DNA from: Bradysia coprophila
Taxonomy: Eukaryota > Arthropoda > Insecta > Diptera > Sciaridae
Assembly (NCBI RefSeq): GCF_014529535.1
Contig: NW_023503555.1
Location: 434,001 to 498,000, forward strand
Reading direction: 5' to 3'
Length of the DNA stretch: 64,000 nt
The notes under the pieces are model-generated. The model had not been told where the DNA came from. It saw nothing but the letters and a program-made list of their open reading frames with translations, and did no database searches. Positions 1-14,300 of the stretch are shown here, piece by piece. The number at the start of each line of letters is the position of its first letter. Within the stretch, counting starts at the first letter, position 1. Position numbers and translations under genes: made by a program.

Positions 1-14
1 AAATCCCATTTTGA

Positions 15-419
15 TTAAGAGCGCTCACCCCTTGGCAATTTTCTAGCCTACATCTGTGCGCAAAAATATTCGTTTTTTGATGATTTCTCTGAACCAAAAT
101 CTTTTTTTGAAAAAGTAAAAGCATTAAAGCCTGCAAAAATGTGTTACTTTTAAGAGAAAAATTGGTTTATGAATGATAAGTTATTCCACTTTGAGAAACC
201 TTTGCAAATGTGTAAATTTATGTGTTTTGCAAAGGTTTTGTCCAAATGGGTTAAGCTATCTACCACAAACCAATTTTTCCCTTAAAAGTACCACATTTTT
301 GCATGCTTTAATGGTTTTACTTTTCAAAAAAAGATTTTTGTTCAGAGAAATCATCAAAAAACGAATATTTTTGCGCACAGATGTAGGCTAGAAAATTACC
401 AAGGGGTGAGCGCTGTTAA
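15..419. repeat. TTAA-ended foldback element, copy 1
   Basis: Arms of about 150 bp run from TTAAGAGCGCTCACCCCTTG at the left to the reverse complement ending at 419, both bounded by TTAA. The arm contains GCGCAAAAATATTCGTTTTT. No coding capacity; a TTAA target would fit a piggyBac-type mobiliser. Confidence 0.85.
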
Positions 420-595
420 CATACGTTCTTTAATCTCTAACCGTGTCCCTAACAAATCGAAAGTAATCCCACACGGTTCTAAAATTGTAATCTCAAGTTT
501 TTATCTCTGTAAGTTCCATCATTTAACAAACAATGTTTTGCCACTTGTAACAATAGCGCGAAATAAGCTCTGACAGGATTATGAATAATATATAT

Positions 596-708
596 TATGC
601 ACCTGTTGCCAAGATTGGTATTTTGACCTGTAGGACATTATTGCCCTAGCTGAAGGCGTGGGTCAAAATGCCTACACGTCAAAATAACAGTCTGGCAATA
701 GGTGCATA
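596..708. repeat. Short foldback (MITE-like)
   Basis: Arms of about 31 bp (TATGCACCTGTTGCCAAGAT at left, its near complement at 678-708) enclose a loop of about 50 bp. It abuts the next hairpin. Confidence 0.8.
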
Positions 709-712
709 TCAT

Positions 713-800
713 ATTTTATCTGTCGAGAACAGATATATCGAGATAAACAAAAACTCCCTAGAGGGATAAGCTCGAGATTATCGTTCTAGACAGATAAAAT
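713..800. repeat. Short foldback next to the previous one
   Basis: Imperfect arms of about 30 bp (ATTTTATCTGTCGAGAAC at left, complement ending at 800). Only 4 bp separate it from the 596-708 hairpin. Confidence 0.75.
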
Positions 801-2276
801 AAATTAGTCTGTCTGAACATCTTGGACTAAATTGTACTCTCAAGATTCTGTCTATCTATCTATTAGCTGACATTAGCGCTAGTTATTCTTTATATGCTTG
901 AGCCGCCGTACAGCAATTAATATTAAATGACGAAGAACAAAATTATGTTTCGATTTAGACGATTCTTTCTGTGTTTTTACCAAAATTCCTGGAAAGAAAC
1001 AGCATTTTTGTCCAACGTGTGGCTTTAGATAAGCCGCGATGCGCCGCTGTCAATTTTCTACCGGCTCTCATGCCTGATTTAGCTGCATTTAATTCTGATC
1101 ATAAGAGAAACAACAACAACAAAAAAACGTAAATTGGACCTACGTTAAACATAATGGTATTGTTGAGCATTCGATTGACTGACTGGATGTATAATATCCA
1201 CCCACTCACAACAATTTCTCGTTTAAGTCAACGTACCCGGTCAGTAAGCAGAAACGCTTCGTTTTATTTACTCTATCAGCAAATATTATCATCTGGTACA
1301 ACGATTTAGAATGAAATACGATTCCATACTATTAAATATTCGATGAGAACAATAAATCATGCATCCTTAGCAGCGTTTTATTCCCATCATTCATTGCATT
1401 TGCGAAATGGTTTTTTTTTTCTTTTTCAATTTTCTTTTCTCGTATAATATGTTGAAAGTTTAATATAATGAAAATAATAATTCGAATCGAATTTCAATGA
1501 ATCCCGGTGAAGGCGGAAAAACTTAAATGAAAATTCGTTCTGAACGAAATAATATATCGCACCGTCTCGCAGTTGCACAAAATTTCGATTTAAGTTTGGG
1601 TGTGTTGTATAATATGTTGTCACACAAACTCTCATTGAATAGTGTATCACGTGAAATGTGTAATGTGTTTATTATACAAACGTTTCCAACCAACTCTAAG
1701 ATGGTATTCTAAACTTTATTCCGACCGCGGATCTGAAACGAAAACTTTCAGAGCAGTTAATTCACACAATTAGACATTTCCTTCCACCCATATTACGATT
1801 TTCGTTGAATTTCATTCAATTAACTTGCTTCCACCGAATGAAACCAATTTTTCCGAACGACGACGTTTTCGCTGCTATACTACGTACACGGTGGTATATC
1901 TAATATGTTAATATGTTGCTGTTTGTGATTGTGTGAGGTCATGGTGTTGGATGCGAACTCTTTTCTCAGAAATAGAAAATTTTGCAGCTTCAAATTATGA
2001 ATGTCTGAGGAGTCTCAATCTACACCTTGAAACAACTTTTTCAAAATAAATTGGCATAAATGAGTCTGTGTGGTTGGAAATCATTTTTAAACGATGAAAG
2101 AAAATTGAGATCAGTTTATTTTGATTAATTGATTGCTAGCAAGCTTGTCCTGATTTTAAGTCTCATCTCTATTAGGACTTTTGGAGACCACGAACACCAG
2201 TATAATTGTTTAACCTGTCACAGACGGCAAGCATTATGATCATCGATCAAAGTATTTTTAATTTGTTGATTTCAAA

Positions 2277-2380
2277 TCTTGTACTTCAATTTCTTTAACA
2301 TGCATTTTGCTATATAAAGGACCATATTACGCAGAGTTTGTTATTATTTTTGTTGTCGTTATCGATAACAGATGAATAGC
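2277..2380 (-). repeat. Dispersed GAAGTAAAAGATT repeat, minus copy
   Basis: Reads TGTACTTCAATTTCTTTAAC, TTTTGCTATATAAAGGACC, then ATCGATAACAGATG. Left end truncated. Confidence 0.65.
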
Positions 2381-3743
2381 CAGGTGACAGGTTAATATGT
2401 TCTTCATCGAAATGAATCGGTACCCATGGCTCAATACCTTCTAGCTACGGCCCTGAATAGGAGAGTAAGGCCGTGATATTAACAAAATCTCTAAATCAAT
2501 TTAATTGTGTTAACAAACAAACAAACAAATGAAAAACGACCTAGGGTACATATCTACAAATGCTGTATCGACGTATCCTGCTAATGTGGGTGCGGGGGTG
2601 TGGATGTAGTAAGCACAGACGAATCGTGCTGAAGATGTGAAACCAATTAATGGAATGCCAGCTTTTCTACAAGTTTCATTGCAGAACCGTAATTATTCAC
2701 AGATCTAACCACTCTCTCGCAGCTGTAAACGTAGAATGTTGTGGTTTCAGAAAGTTTCATGTTTTTTGTCAATCAGTTCTACGAATGTTACGTAAAGACG
2801 AAACATACTATTTATGTGCAAAACCTGTCTGCTCGAAAATTGTACATTTTCGAATAGATTCTTCCAACAACTTCTCTCTATTCTCAACAAAATTCCGCAT
2901 GTGAAATCCCCCGAATGTAAACACATTACGTCCGTATGGTTACATCGATGCAAGCAGACATTAATTTACTTTTATTTGCCAAAAATGGTAACCATAATAC
3001 CCAGTGCACATATTGTTGTGCACCAGAGCTCAAACTAATAAAGCTTAAAGTTGTGGTGTATGTGTGTGGACTTATTTCTGAAATAGAAACATTCTGTCTT
3101 TGTAAACCGAAAGAATGGTTTTTCGTTAATACGAAAATGTTGTGGTAGAATGCAGTATTGAATGTGTATGGACATTTTCTTTGAAGCTTACTTGAGTCCA
3201 TTCAAAAGCCTTGAGTATTATTTATAAATATGTTTGTACCGTATGATGGCTGCGAGCGAATAAAGGCTTATGCGATGAATGTGCTCTGTATAAAAAAAAT
3301 TCAACCAGAGCTCAATTGTACTTGTGAAACGATGTTGTTAAAATGTGAACTTCTACTGATTCAGACAATTGAATCGTACAACACATTCAATCAGAAAATA
3401 CTGTGATTTTGATTTATAATGGAATTTTGTAATTGGAAAGGCATTTTCAAATGAACGAAATTGCACAGTCAGAATCCATCGTTCGATTGGGATATAAGAA
3501 TTTCCTTTTGCTTTATTTCGATTCGATTAATTTGATTTTTATATTAAAGTTACGTCCACCGAATTAAATCAAAATTCCATTAACAGGACGATCATCGCAT
3601 TAGTGAGCAAAATGTTTCTGTTCCCTTTTACGAATCTAATCACTTTACTTCACGTATTCACAACGTAACATTACAAAAAGGATTTCTATAAAACTTTTTG
3701 TCACTAGTGATAAAAAGTAAGTTAATTACCATGTATAAATAGT

Positions 3744-3874
3744 ATGTTGTGTTACAAGTATTGTAATGTTGATTTTTTCAGCACTAGACCCAAGTTTTCC
3801 TTCGGGGTCGTGTCGAAATTCGAAATTGGGTCGTGTGCTGAAAAAATCTCATTACAATACGTGTAACACATCAT
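3744..3874. repeat. Foldback element
   Basis: Long arms begin ATGTTGTGTTACAAGTATTG and end GTGTAACACATCAT; both include TTTTTTCAGCAC or its complement. About 50 bp per arm with a GGGTCGTGTCGAAATTCGAA centre. Confidence 0.85.
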
Positions 3875-4004
3875 GCTTTGTGCCAACCGAGAATTGAAAT
3901 AGACATGAGTGCCAAAACTGGCTCGAAAGAGCCTCTTCAGCTTACAAACAACTCATATGTAAAAGGTTGAAACATTAAACAAATTTCATAAAAAAATCCG
4001 AAAA

Positions 4005-4088
4005 ACTAATGAAGTAATAGATTTTGCATCAATCTGCCAAAAATACTTATACCAAATGACATAAAAGATTTGACAATAATATTGTGGT
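4005..4088 (+). repeat. Dispersed repeat, partial
   Basis: GAAGTAATAGATTTTGCATC and the second half-motif (ACATAAAAGATTTGACA) without the TATATAGCA start. Confidence 0.6.
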
Positions 4089-5317
4089 CAAGAAAGGGAC
4101 AGCCCGTCTACTATAAAAATTACTCAGTACAACCCCACTAGTCTTTGATTCCATTAGTTTGGAGGACATATAGTTTACTCGCTGCTTCCCATTGTTTGAC
4201 GTGAAGACCCTTAATGTCAAAACTCATTTCAACACCGAATAACCGAAATGACCTTGTATCCCGATTCGTCGAAGTTTCGCTTATATAAAGACCACATCAG
4301 GCCCGCGTCCACCTATGAGTGATCGTTCTGGTAGGAAAGTCAAATTTGTGTGATTTTTGTACGCAGAAAATGCATTTTTAATCAATAACGATCCGCGTCA
4401 GAGCCACCTATTTTTTGTCATTGTGGTCCCTATCCTCCATTTCTAAGAGGTTAATCGATACAAGCATGACTTGTATCTAGCAGCACAATTTGAATGCAAA
4501 AGCTATTCAAGGAATTGCTTACATTGTATGTAATGTACTTGTACACATTATTGCATGTCAAATGTAATCATAAAGCCATTTTCCACATTCCATTCAGAAT
4601 TATGGACATTGAATCACACCGAATGAATCACCAAACGAAGGAAATGTATGAAAAAAGAATATGGTTGGGTCTGAGGTGAACATTAGCCTAATTTCTTCTT
4701 TTGAATGATTTAGCAGCCTTGAATTTATGCTATCTTTAAATAACACTCCGAGACCATATTTATTGATAATAAATAAATTTATTTTTTTATATTATTTCCC
4801 TTTCGCCAATATATATCTATGAAACATTGTAAACGAGAGTTTGCATGATCACACTCTCATCGTTCATTTCTGGAAAAGGCAAACATAAACGAAACTGGTG
4901 AACATTCATGATTTTAATAGCCACATATTCCATAAACTTTTCGTCCTAGAACCATAAAAATCCAACTTTTATGGAGACCATTAAATAGGAAACTTATAGC
5001 CGAAGAAACCGTATCGTGGCGTGTTCCATATTCTTTGAATGTTTTGTGAATGAGAGGAAAAAAAAAAGTTTTCCCGTAACACATTTATATCTCATTGAAT
5101 AATTTACTATTTAAAAAAAAGGACGAAAGAAAGTACGCCGAACGTACGGCTTTAACTTCGGTTTACTATAGCTCTAGGTGATGGTTAACGAAGAAGAAGT
5201 TATGTGCTTTTGTGGGATGTTTAAGAAACACTCAAATGTATCGATTATTTTATAGATGATAGAAACAAGAAAACGTTTTGGTAATAACTCCTAATTAATT
5301 GTTGTGATATCTTTCAG

Positions 5318-8300
5318 GATTATCTAGATGATGAAAGTACGTTGGAGGATTCAGGCCGAGTCGGAAGCCTTACTAATGAAAAATGGGAAAACTATGGAAC
5401 GCGTGAGGCCGTAGACAAGTCACGTTCACAAATTGCACAGCGTTCTCTTCAACAAATGGCAGGTAAATTATTGACTCATCTTTTTTTTAGAGTTTTTTGT
5501 TCTTGAATTAAAATTCGTTTATATGGACGAGACTCAGCTGATCATGTCTCAATTTCACTGGCGTTCATTGTATTTAAGTATAGGCGCTAGTAGGGCAAGT
5601 GGTGTAATTTTTGACATGAATGTAAATGTGTTACCAAACGCTTTCTAAATTTACCAATCCACAGCACTCAGAACAATGTGTTTTTATGTAGCAGAATGTA
5701 TGTTGTAACTAATAACCAGTAAGAGACTTTGCATCAATCTGACGAAAATGATACAAACAATTGAAGTAATAGATTCGATGATAAATTTTTGCCTTCTGTA
5801 AGTGAATGAGATTGCTCAAAGAGAATTTGTATACTTCGAGACGTAGTTCAGACTGCAGTTGCTATTGGCTACTGTGAAAGGATAAATTCGTAGAAACTCA
5901 TTGAAACTGTAAACTTAAACTAAATATGCAATGTGCAAATTGTCTAATTGCCCCAAATAAGGCATTTAAACGACACAACACCGAGCATATAACTATTGAA
6001 CATAATGATACCCACCTGAAATTCGATTGAAAATGGTTATAATATGCTGATGAAACGTGTAACTGAATGTGTGTTAATATTTAATCTTCGAAGCGAAACA
6101 AAACACATTCCTAATCCATAGCCCCACATCGTTTATGTATAAACATTTAGTTGGTACGATAATAACTTCATTGAACCGAACAAGTGATGTATGCACAATG
6201 AACTAGACCCTAGAGACACTGAAAACATAACTATATACACAAGACGTGCACACATTAAATCATACCTGATAATTTTGCAGAATAATTTCACTCGCGATAT
6301 TATATTTTCCACCTTCGGCTTCAGGTGTAGTGTAGATTGTAGATGAACGTTTTTAATAACTTCATTAAGAGACGCGGATTATTTATACCGTAGTGGGCAC
6401 CGAGAAAAATTGCTTATAAACGAGATCTGACTATGGTTTACATAATGAGATGGAAACCTAAATGCCATATTAGTGTGGAAACACTAAAAATCCTTTAACT
6501 AGGGTAGCCCCAATCCGGGTCAAAATGTAGGTATTCGGACCACATGAAGAATGGAATTGAAAATTAAAATTTTGGTTGACGGTTTGGGCGACAAGTCAAA
6601 TTATAGAAATTGTCAAGTGGTGAGGCACGTTCAACCCGCCACCGAAAATTGTATGTGTGTGGTCGCCTAGATGTACACTAGGACTAATCGCATTCCAGCC
6701 TTTCTTGGGCTAGATAACGAAAGTCGAAGAACAAAAGATCTACAAAACGATCTTATGAGGGACTCAAAGTTACACTGATCACAGACTAGCTAAGACATCT
6801 CAAGAATTTAACTTGATTTTTTTGATGATTATAGTGTGCTTGGGTGGTAACAAAAAAATCAGGATTCTCTAGAATCCTCCCTCAACCAAGCAATATGTAT
6901 GATAATTTAGAACAAAAATTGAATTTTCACATAAGCCTTATGTCCTTCATACCTTCTATTGTTCACCGTATTTTATGAAGGACACCCATATAATAATGTT
7001 AATAATTGCTTCTTATGATCTAAGTAGTTGAAATATAATCTTTTACTTCATTTGTTTAAGTAGAAATTTGTTATATACAAGACAAATCTAGCCAGTGTTC
7101 AACTTTTATCTTTGTTGTCCATAGCAGATGTAAAAGGTAACATCAACTGCTTGCGACTGGCGATATCACTACCGTCAATTGTATTTTAATAAACAGAAGG
7201 ACTATGGAAAAACATTGATGGACGCAACGACAAAATACCAGAAACGATGTGGTGAAATTCGGAAGCAAAAAGAGTTACGAAAATGTATTCGCTCAAGATT
7301 TTGGTCTGTGTACGATGTGTGCGTATTATGCTCTACTTGTTAAATGAAAATCTCAATAATGAATATTCAATCACCCAAGAACTTAGCATTAAGTTTTTAG
7401 ACGAAAATATAATCAATACTCAAATTTCATCACAGTCTTACCTGTGCGGTGTGTTTGGATTTATACCCAGTCATCTTGCAGTTACGAGTACACATTATAA
7501 ACCGTCGCAAACATCGACCATATAATTTTCTCGAAATTCCATTTCTTGTCAATTATTTTGATGATGATGAGGATGATGAAAATGATGTGGGTAAAATTTT
7601 CAATTCCGTGTTTTAAGACATTGAACTATCTATTCGTTGCGTACAAGTACAGAAATATATGTAGGTCCTCGCTTATACGAACCGGTATAATGTTGTAAGT
7701 ATACAAACCGGTGAATGTTTACGATCCGCCCTTTTGACACGTAACATGCAATTAAAATATCATTTTTTCCTTGCCTTCAACATCCAACTTTTTTTTTAAT
7801 TGATTCCCTTACGGTGTCAAAAGATCCCATCATGTCCGTATAATATGAAATTATCGTGAGTAACATCAAATGCGTGCCACGCCAGTGGCATTAATTGCAT
7901 ATTATAATAAGGAGTTATGACTCGGCTATCATTTTGTATATTAGCATGTGAGTGGAGTGTTGTGTGTACGGATACTTAAATAGTGTTGCCTTGTTGGATA
8001 TTCATCTATTTTATGAGAAATATGCAAATTACACGGGTTGGATATCGTTCTCGGTGTCTTATACAATTTCATTTTACGTTTATGGTTAGTGTTTTATACT
8101 TGGGATTTAATAGTTGGTTTATTTAGTGATGGATAAATAAATAGATTCGCGTGCTGTGCGCACCAGTGATGAGTGAAGTACCGGTTTTAATTTCGTACAA
8201 GTTACGTTCAAGCTTTTCGGATTAGATCGTATTAAATTGGCAGTGCAATTTTAGTGATATAATGTAAGAGGAATAAGAGACAACACAAGAGTCGTTCATT

Positions 8301-11300
8301 AGGCAAATTATTCTATGGAAGAGTTGGATTGACGACACAGCAATAACTATTTAGAATTTTCATCAGACAGTGTTGTGGGCTCTCGTTTTATTTTAGAGGA
8401 AATTCTGGGAAATAATTGAACTTGAATAATGGAACCCTACATGTAGTTGAAAATTTTTGAGTTGAGTCGTAGAGTGATCGGTAATCGAATCTGAGTAATG
8501 GCCACTGGTAATTGAAACAACCATTATACTGACTAAGACTCGAAATCAGGTCAGGTCGACCTGATTTAGTTCAGGTTGACCTGAACCTGATCTCACCTTA
8601 ACTTGTATTAAAGATTTCGGGTTCAACCTGAACCTGACCTGATTGTAATCAGGTCGGATAACTTCAGGTTCAGGTCAGGTCAGGTTCAGGTCAACTTGAA
8701 GTTTTGCACCGAAAATTTTAGGTTGACCTGAATCTGAATCTATCCGACCTGAAATGGTATTTCGGATTCAGGTTCAGCTCAGGTCAAACCTGAACCTGAC
8801 CTGAAAAAATTCAGGTTTTCAAGTTCAGGTTTCAGGTCAGGTCAAACCTGACCTGTTCCGAGCATTAACTGACTGTGATTTGAGAGACTAAAGAAGCAAT
8901 GGTACTTATCTGAAATTACAATCTACATTTAGGCGTTTCGTATTGTATTTTCGCTAATATCTCTTTACAAAACTCCTTTTTGAAAAATATGAGACGACGA
9001 TAACCCCCACAAATGCGTTAGCTTTAAATTAAAAATTGATTCTCAGGGATGGGTCAATTTTCACAAACAAATCTATTTTTTATTGATAGTTAACACCACA
9101 GCTCTTCTCCTAGCAATGAGTGTTCTCTTCTCCTAGCAGTGAGTGTTGGTGCTAGAAACAGTGCTATGCTAACATATTTGTGTTGGTTGGAAATATATCA
9201 GCGAAAATACAGCACCTAAAAAACGCCCGAATGTAGCCTTTTCAACAAAACATCCATTCCTCTTAGTATTCAGGCATATAGTTGTGACATCTTATCTTGC
9301 TAGTTTTAATCAAGTAAAAATTCATGTTGGAGTTGGAAATGAAGCAAACTATTGAATTGGCTATTCGTAAATTAAAAATTTAATGTTGTCGTTTGCTCCA
9401 TTTTAACATTTAACTTTAAAAAAAAACGGCTTGCGAATCTCTAAATATGTTAATTCTTGGGTTTAATGTTCTGATTTATACAAAATCTTTTACTTTATTT
9501 GTGTAAAGATTAAATTTGAAATGTCTTTAAAGAGGAAAAGAGGAACACCAACCAGAGTTATTCCATTTTTGGAAGGCATGCGATAATGAAGTTCTTTGAA
9601 TTTTTACTACAAAAAAAGTTTCAGCTCAAGATTTAGCTGGGACGCGATAAACTACAATAACATAATGGGATAAAAACAAACTTCATACATACAATGAAGA
9701 CCAGCAACTCTCCTTCCAACATCATACAATTGCTTATAAAAACAATCTTAAGAATAAGAAAATTGTTGTCTAACGAAAAATTAAAAAGTCTTTTTTTTAT
9801 ATATTTCCAGTTCACAATGTAACCGCGCACATATCTCGAATTTATACGGAAGCTTTGTGCAAATTCCCGAAACCAAAAATTATTCCAATCGTGGCTGCAT
9901 CAAAAACATACGTTCCCCATTGTACCGTTCTGCATCGTTGCGGAGATGATACTGGATGCTGTCACACGGACGCTTTAACTTGTGTACCAAAACGAACTGC
10001 CACAGTGGATTTATATTTTTATGTAAGTGTATTGTTTAGTATCTACTTTATGTTTCTGTTTTATTTTTATGGTTTCAAAGTCGGTGGGATTTATTTTGTC
10101 GTATGTGAAATGACATGGCTATGGTATGACTAAACTAAGTCGTATTAAATCACTCCAAAGTTTTTCAAAAATATTTCGTAGTTTTTGTTAAAATATGTAA
10201 AAAGTTTTTTAAGATTACATAAATTACGTGACCTAAGTTAAGAGGCATTGTTACTTACCTGAAATTAGAGTCTACATTTGGGCGTTTTGAAAAACGTAAG
10301 ATGACAATAACCTCTACAGCTTTCAATCAAAAATATCTTTTTTTTGTTGGAGCTTGACCATCTCTGAGAGATGTCAGCAGTTTATGGACATGTAAGCCAA
10401 CTGTTAACTTTGAAGTGTCTACTGTCGTTTTAAGTTTTTCCAAAATGAAGTTTGGAAAAACAAATCGGCGAAAATACGATATGAAACGCCAAAATATAGA
10501 CTCTAATTTCAGCTAAGTATCCATGCCTCTTAACGTAAGCGAACAAAGTAAAAGTAAAATTGAATGGTGCTTCTACACCAGATGTAAACTTGGTTCTCCA
10601 AAACGAAGCTGAGTTGTAGCTAAATTAAAAAGTTGGAACTCCTCAAAAAAAATATGACCCGCTTGCATAGCACTGGACTTAGCATTAACATAATTTGGAG
10701 ACTGATGGTATTTCTTTCGAAGACAATAGTCATGTTTTCAATACGTGTTAAAACACCCAACAATAGCAAGTGTATCCGCATTCATGTGTGGATGCTTTTT
10801 GACGTCTGACATACCAAGTGTAATGTTAAGAGCAGCGCTATGCCACTCGAAAACTATGATGTGGCTTGTCGAGAATAGTCCCTTGTTATATAAATAATTA
10901 ATGACATCACCCCTTGAGCGATACGCACAAAACCTCGTCAACTATGATTCTTTGCGAACCGTAACTCTTTCAGAATGACTTCAAAAGAAAAATATGGCTT
11001 CGAGAGAAATCATGACACCTCTGGGATTACTACTCCCTTAGAATTAGATCTACTGGATCTAGTAATCCCGAATGACTATAGCCGAGTTGCACTGTTCTCA
11101 TTCTTTCGCCGAAACATTCTTCCATATTCTCCTCATACATTAATTGTTATGAAAATGTATTCAAATGTTACCCCCCACATCATCCGGTTCCATCGGCAAA
11201 AAGTTCATTAGTTCCATTGAAATCTATGCTACAGTAATTTGATATAAAATTTCATATTTTCCCATGAACACATCAAAACTCTGAACTATTTTAATTATAA

Positions 11301-14300
11301 TTTCGAAGCGATATATAGTCAGACCGCACCGTACAGCTTATTTGCATTTCAGTCGGTGATTTCACAAGAGGTAAATTGTTATGAAAATGTGTAACGGATT
11401 GCCGTCAAAACAATCCCCATGCGATCATAAAATGTCTGTCGAGTAAAGTGATTATTTTCAAATCATTTAACCTGAATGTATAGATATGTAATACCGGAAT
11501 GGCAATAAATTATTTATTCACGAAACGAACATCATTGTGACTTATCAATCCAAATAATTGAATGGGAACGGTGATGTGCTGTGACTCATATTAATAAATT
11601 GGCTTTATTAGAGAGAAGAAAAATCAGGTGAAATGCAATGGGAAAAGTTGGAGGAAAAAAATTTCTTTTCGCATAAAATCAAATTTTTCTATTTGATGGA
11701 TTCGATTAACTTGAGTGCAAAAATTTATTGCTGGAAATATTGTCACGAAACGAAAATATTTAAGTTTTTGAAGTGCTTTGCGGATTGAAAGATTGGTTAA
11801 AATTGCGCATCATGACAAAATATAGTTCTCTGCTATTGATTGACATGAACTTTTATTACTTTGCTTGTGCTCACAAGAACCAGAACATAAAAACTTAACA
11901 ATTCAATACATCACTCAAACCCCCTTTCAAACTATTGGTTTGAATAAAGCCTGTAATGCAAATAGACCCTAATTGCTCGTTGTTCCACTACTACTACTAC
12001 GACTGCTACTTCTTTTGATTTAAGAGCCTGATCTTCTACTTCATTAGTTAAGATCCCAATCTTCTATGATAAGATCTATTTAGCTAGAGCTCGTCACTTA
12101 TATTTTTCGTTGCTATCGACAACAGATGACCCTTTGTCCGTGTTCCAATTTGCTCCTAACAAACCCATCTCTTTGACTAAACAAATTTGCGCGAAGGAAA
12201 TCTGTTTTTGTTTATATTATAATTAGAGCAGCAGTTAGAGTCCTTCCCATTTTACGTGAGTTGTATAAAGCAAAATTTAGGAGACAGTGGAATTGAAGTT
12301 CGAAACAAGTCAGACTACTATACTGAGCCTGATCTTGATCTGAACCTGCTTTTGACCAGTACCTGTGCTTGCATACATCATGTTTTCTTCCCAGTATTCA
12401 AATCCGATTTCCTGATTGTTAACTGTATCCACTAAAATTCGACCTAATTTTTTCGGTACCTAATAATATTGGGATTTTTCTATAAAGAAAATTTATTTAA
12501 TTTCATCATTTCGATAATACTGACAAACATTGTTTTTCTTCATATCATCAGAAAAGAGGGAACGGAGCGAGCGAAAAATTTTGTGGATTGAGCTTACGGA
12601 TGAATGTAAATGTACTTTGAATTCTGTTCCTTTGAAATGACGAGAGTACAGAGGAAAATGTTTGTTGACTAATTCACTAATTCAAAGTTTTTGAAATGAG
12701 GACAATCGCATAACGAAACCCGGTGCCATTAGCCACAGTATTATAAGGAGACTATTGGCACACGGTTCCATTAGCCACAGTATTATTAAGAGACTATTGG
12801 CATCCGGAAAAATTAAAATTTGAATTAAAAGCCGGATATTTTGAAAATTAAAATTGTTTTGTACACAATCCGAGGGAATCCATATTGTTACGAAATGTAA
12901 CGTAAAGGCTGATTGTTCGATCCTGAGGAATTCATCCTTTTACGAAATGTAATGTAAATATAGTTTGTTCGATCTTAGAGAATTCGATACTAGGGAATTA
13001 ATCCTTCTACGAAATATAACGCAAAAATGCGTTTTGTAGAATACTAGGGAATTCGTCCTTTTACGAAATGTAACGTAAATGTAGTTTGTTAGATCTTAGG
13101 GAATTCATCATATTGAGAAATGTAATGCAAAGGCTCGATACCTTTACGTTACATTTCGTGAAAGAATGAATTCCCTATGATCCAACAAAACGGCTTAACG
13201 TTTCATTTCGTAGGAGGACAAATTCCCTAGTATTCTACAACACGCATTTACGTTATATTTCGTAAATTTATTCAAATTTTAATTTTTCCGAGAGACAATA
13301 GTCTCCTTATAATACTGTGGCTAATGGCACCAGGTGCCAATAATCTCTTTATAATACTGTGGCTAATGGCACCAATGACATAATAGTTGGACCCGACTAT
13401 TATATCATTGAATGACACCGGGTGCCAATAGTCTCTCTATAAAACCGTGGCTAATGGCACCAGGTGCGATTAGCATTAGTATAATAAAGAGACTATTGGC
13501 ATCCGGCGCCATTAGCCACAGTATTATAAAGAGCCTATTGGCACCCGGTGCCAATAGTCTCTTCCTATTTTATACTATTTGTACCCAAAGTATTTCTCCA
13601 CTTACTTTATACAGATACTATCCAAAGCGACTTATTTTTTTTATAATTCCAAGATAATAATTTCAGTTGAAATTATCCCCATCATCAGGCACATCATTAT
13701 TCATATGTTATGAAATTATCGAAGAACTATCAACAAAATGACCCACAATATGCCCAACATATTTTAACATGCAACTTACAACCGTTTTTTTTATATCCTC
13801 TTCGTGACCAATCAAGTGCGACGGTATGTTTGTTTTCGAGTTAATAATAACAATTTAACAATTATATATGGGGTTATACATATAAAATATAAGTTTTATG
13901 TGTTGCTTACTCAACATAATGATCGTCTGGTCTTGAAAAAAATAAATAAAATGAAATCGCATGAAATTGCTAAGACGAAACACTTTACCTTAGGTCAGTG
14001 TATTTATATATCCGTCCAGTTCATTTATTGTATATTTCTTTTGTTTATCTTAAAAAAAATAAAAACACAAAATATTGCGGTGGCGATTGAGGTAGGTTCA
14101 GTTATTACACCTCACAATTCACAAATATTTATTTTTCATTTTGTGTTTTTTATGTTTCTTTTAAAACAACAGTTTAATTGCACGTCAATACCGTCTGTAT
14201 TACCCAAGGGACTGATTGAGATTTTATTTATTCATTGTTTGTGTTGACCATGCTGATTGATGGCTTTCGTTATCTGAGCTGATTTGTAACGGTCGGCCGC

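Larger units (their letters stand above)
1..5317. other. Non-coding stretch left of the first Pvf exon seen
   Basis: No convincing exon. It holds a TTAA foldback (15-419), two adjacent hairpins (596-708, 713-800), a dispersed repeat copy on the minus strand (2277-2380), a foldback (3744-3874) and a repeat fragment (4005-4088). A frame at 4494-4679 starts like a signal peptide (MQKLFKELLTLYVMYLYTLL) but its only good donor would not match the phase of the exon at 5318, so I do not call it. Confidence 0.6.

Noticed and set aside
4494..4679. Signal-peptide-like frame as the first Pvf coding exon
   Set aside because: The end of the frame offers a donor in phase 2, while the exon at 5318 needs phase 0; internal donors leave too little sequence.
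7283..7525. 80-codon open frame starting with a hydrophobic stretch
   Set aside because: Looks briefly like a signal peptide but has no cysteine scaffold, domain or matching phase to join the Pvf exons.
8546..8855. TCAGG-rich block as an interstitial telomere repeat
   Set aside because: TCAGG is the beetle telomere unit, but here the units are irregular, mostly TCAGGT and mixed in both orientations; a telomeric array would be regular and one-stranded.
10738..10941. 67-codon minus-strand frame (with [14 protein letters not shown])
   Set aside because: Less AT-biased than most, but no family recognised and no partner exons found.
12722..13565. Regularly spaced repeats as a CRISPR-like array
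   Set aside because: The organism is an animal, units are mirrored rather than all in one direction, and there are no unique spacers of constant length.
13804..14247. 147-codon open frame
   Set aside because: Composition is AT-driven (Ile, Phe, Lys, Leu), without domains or convincing membrane pattern, and there are no supporting splice sites or context.
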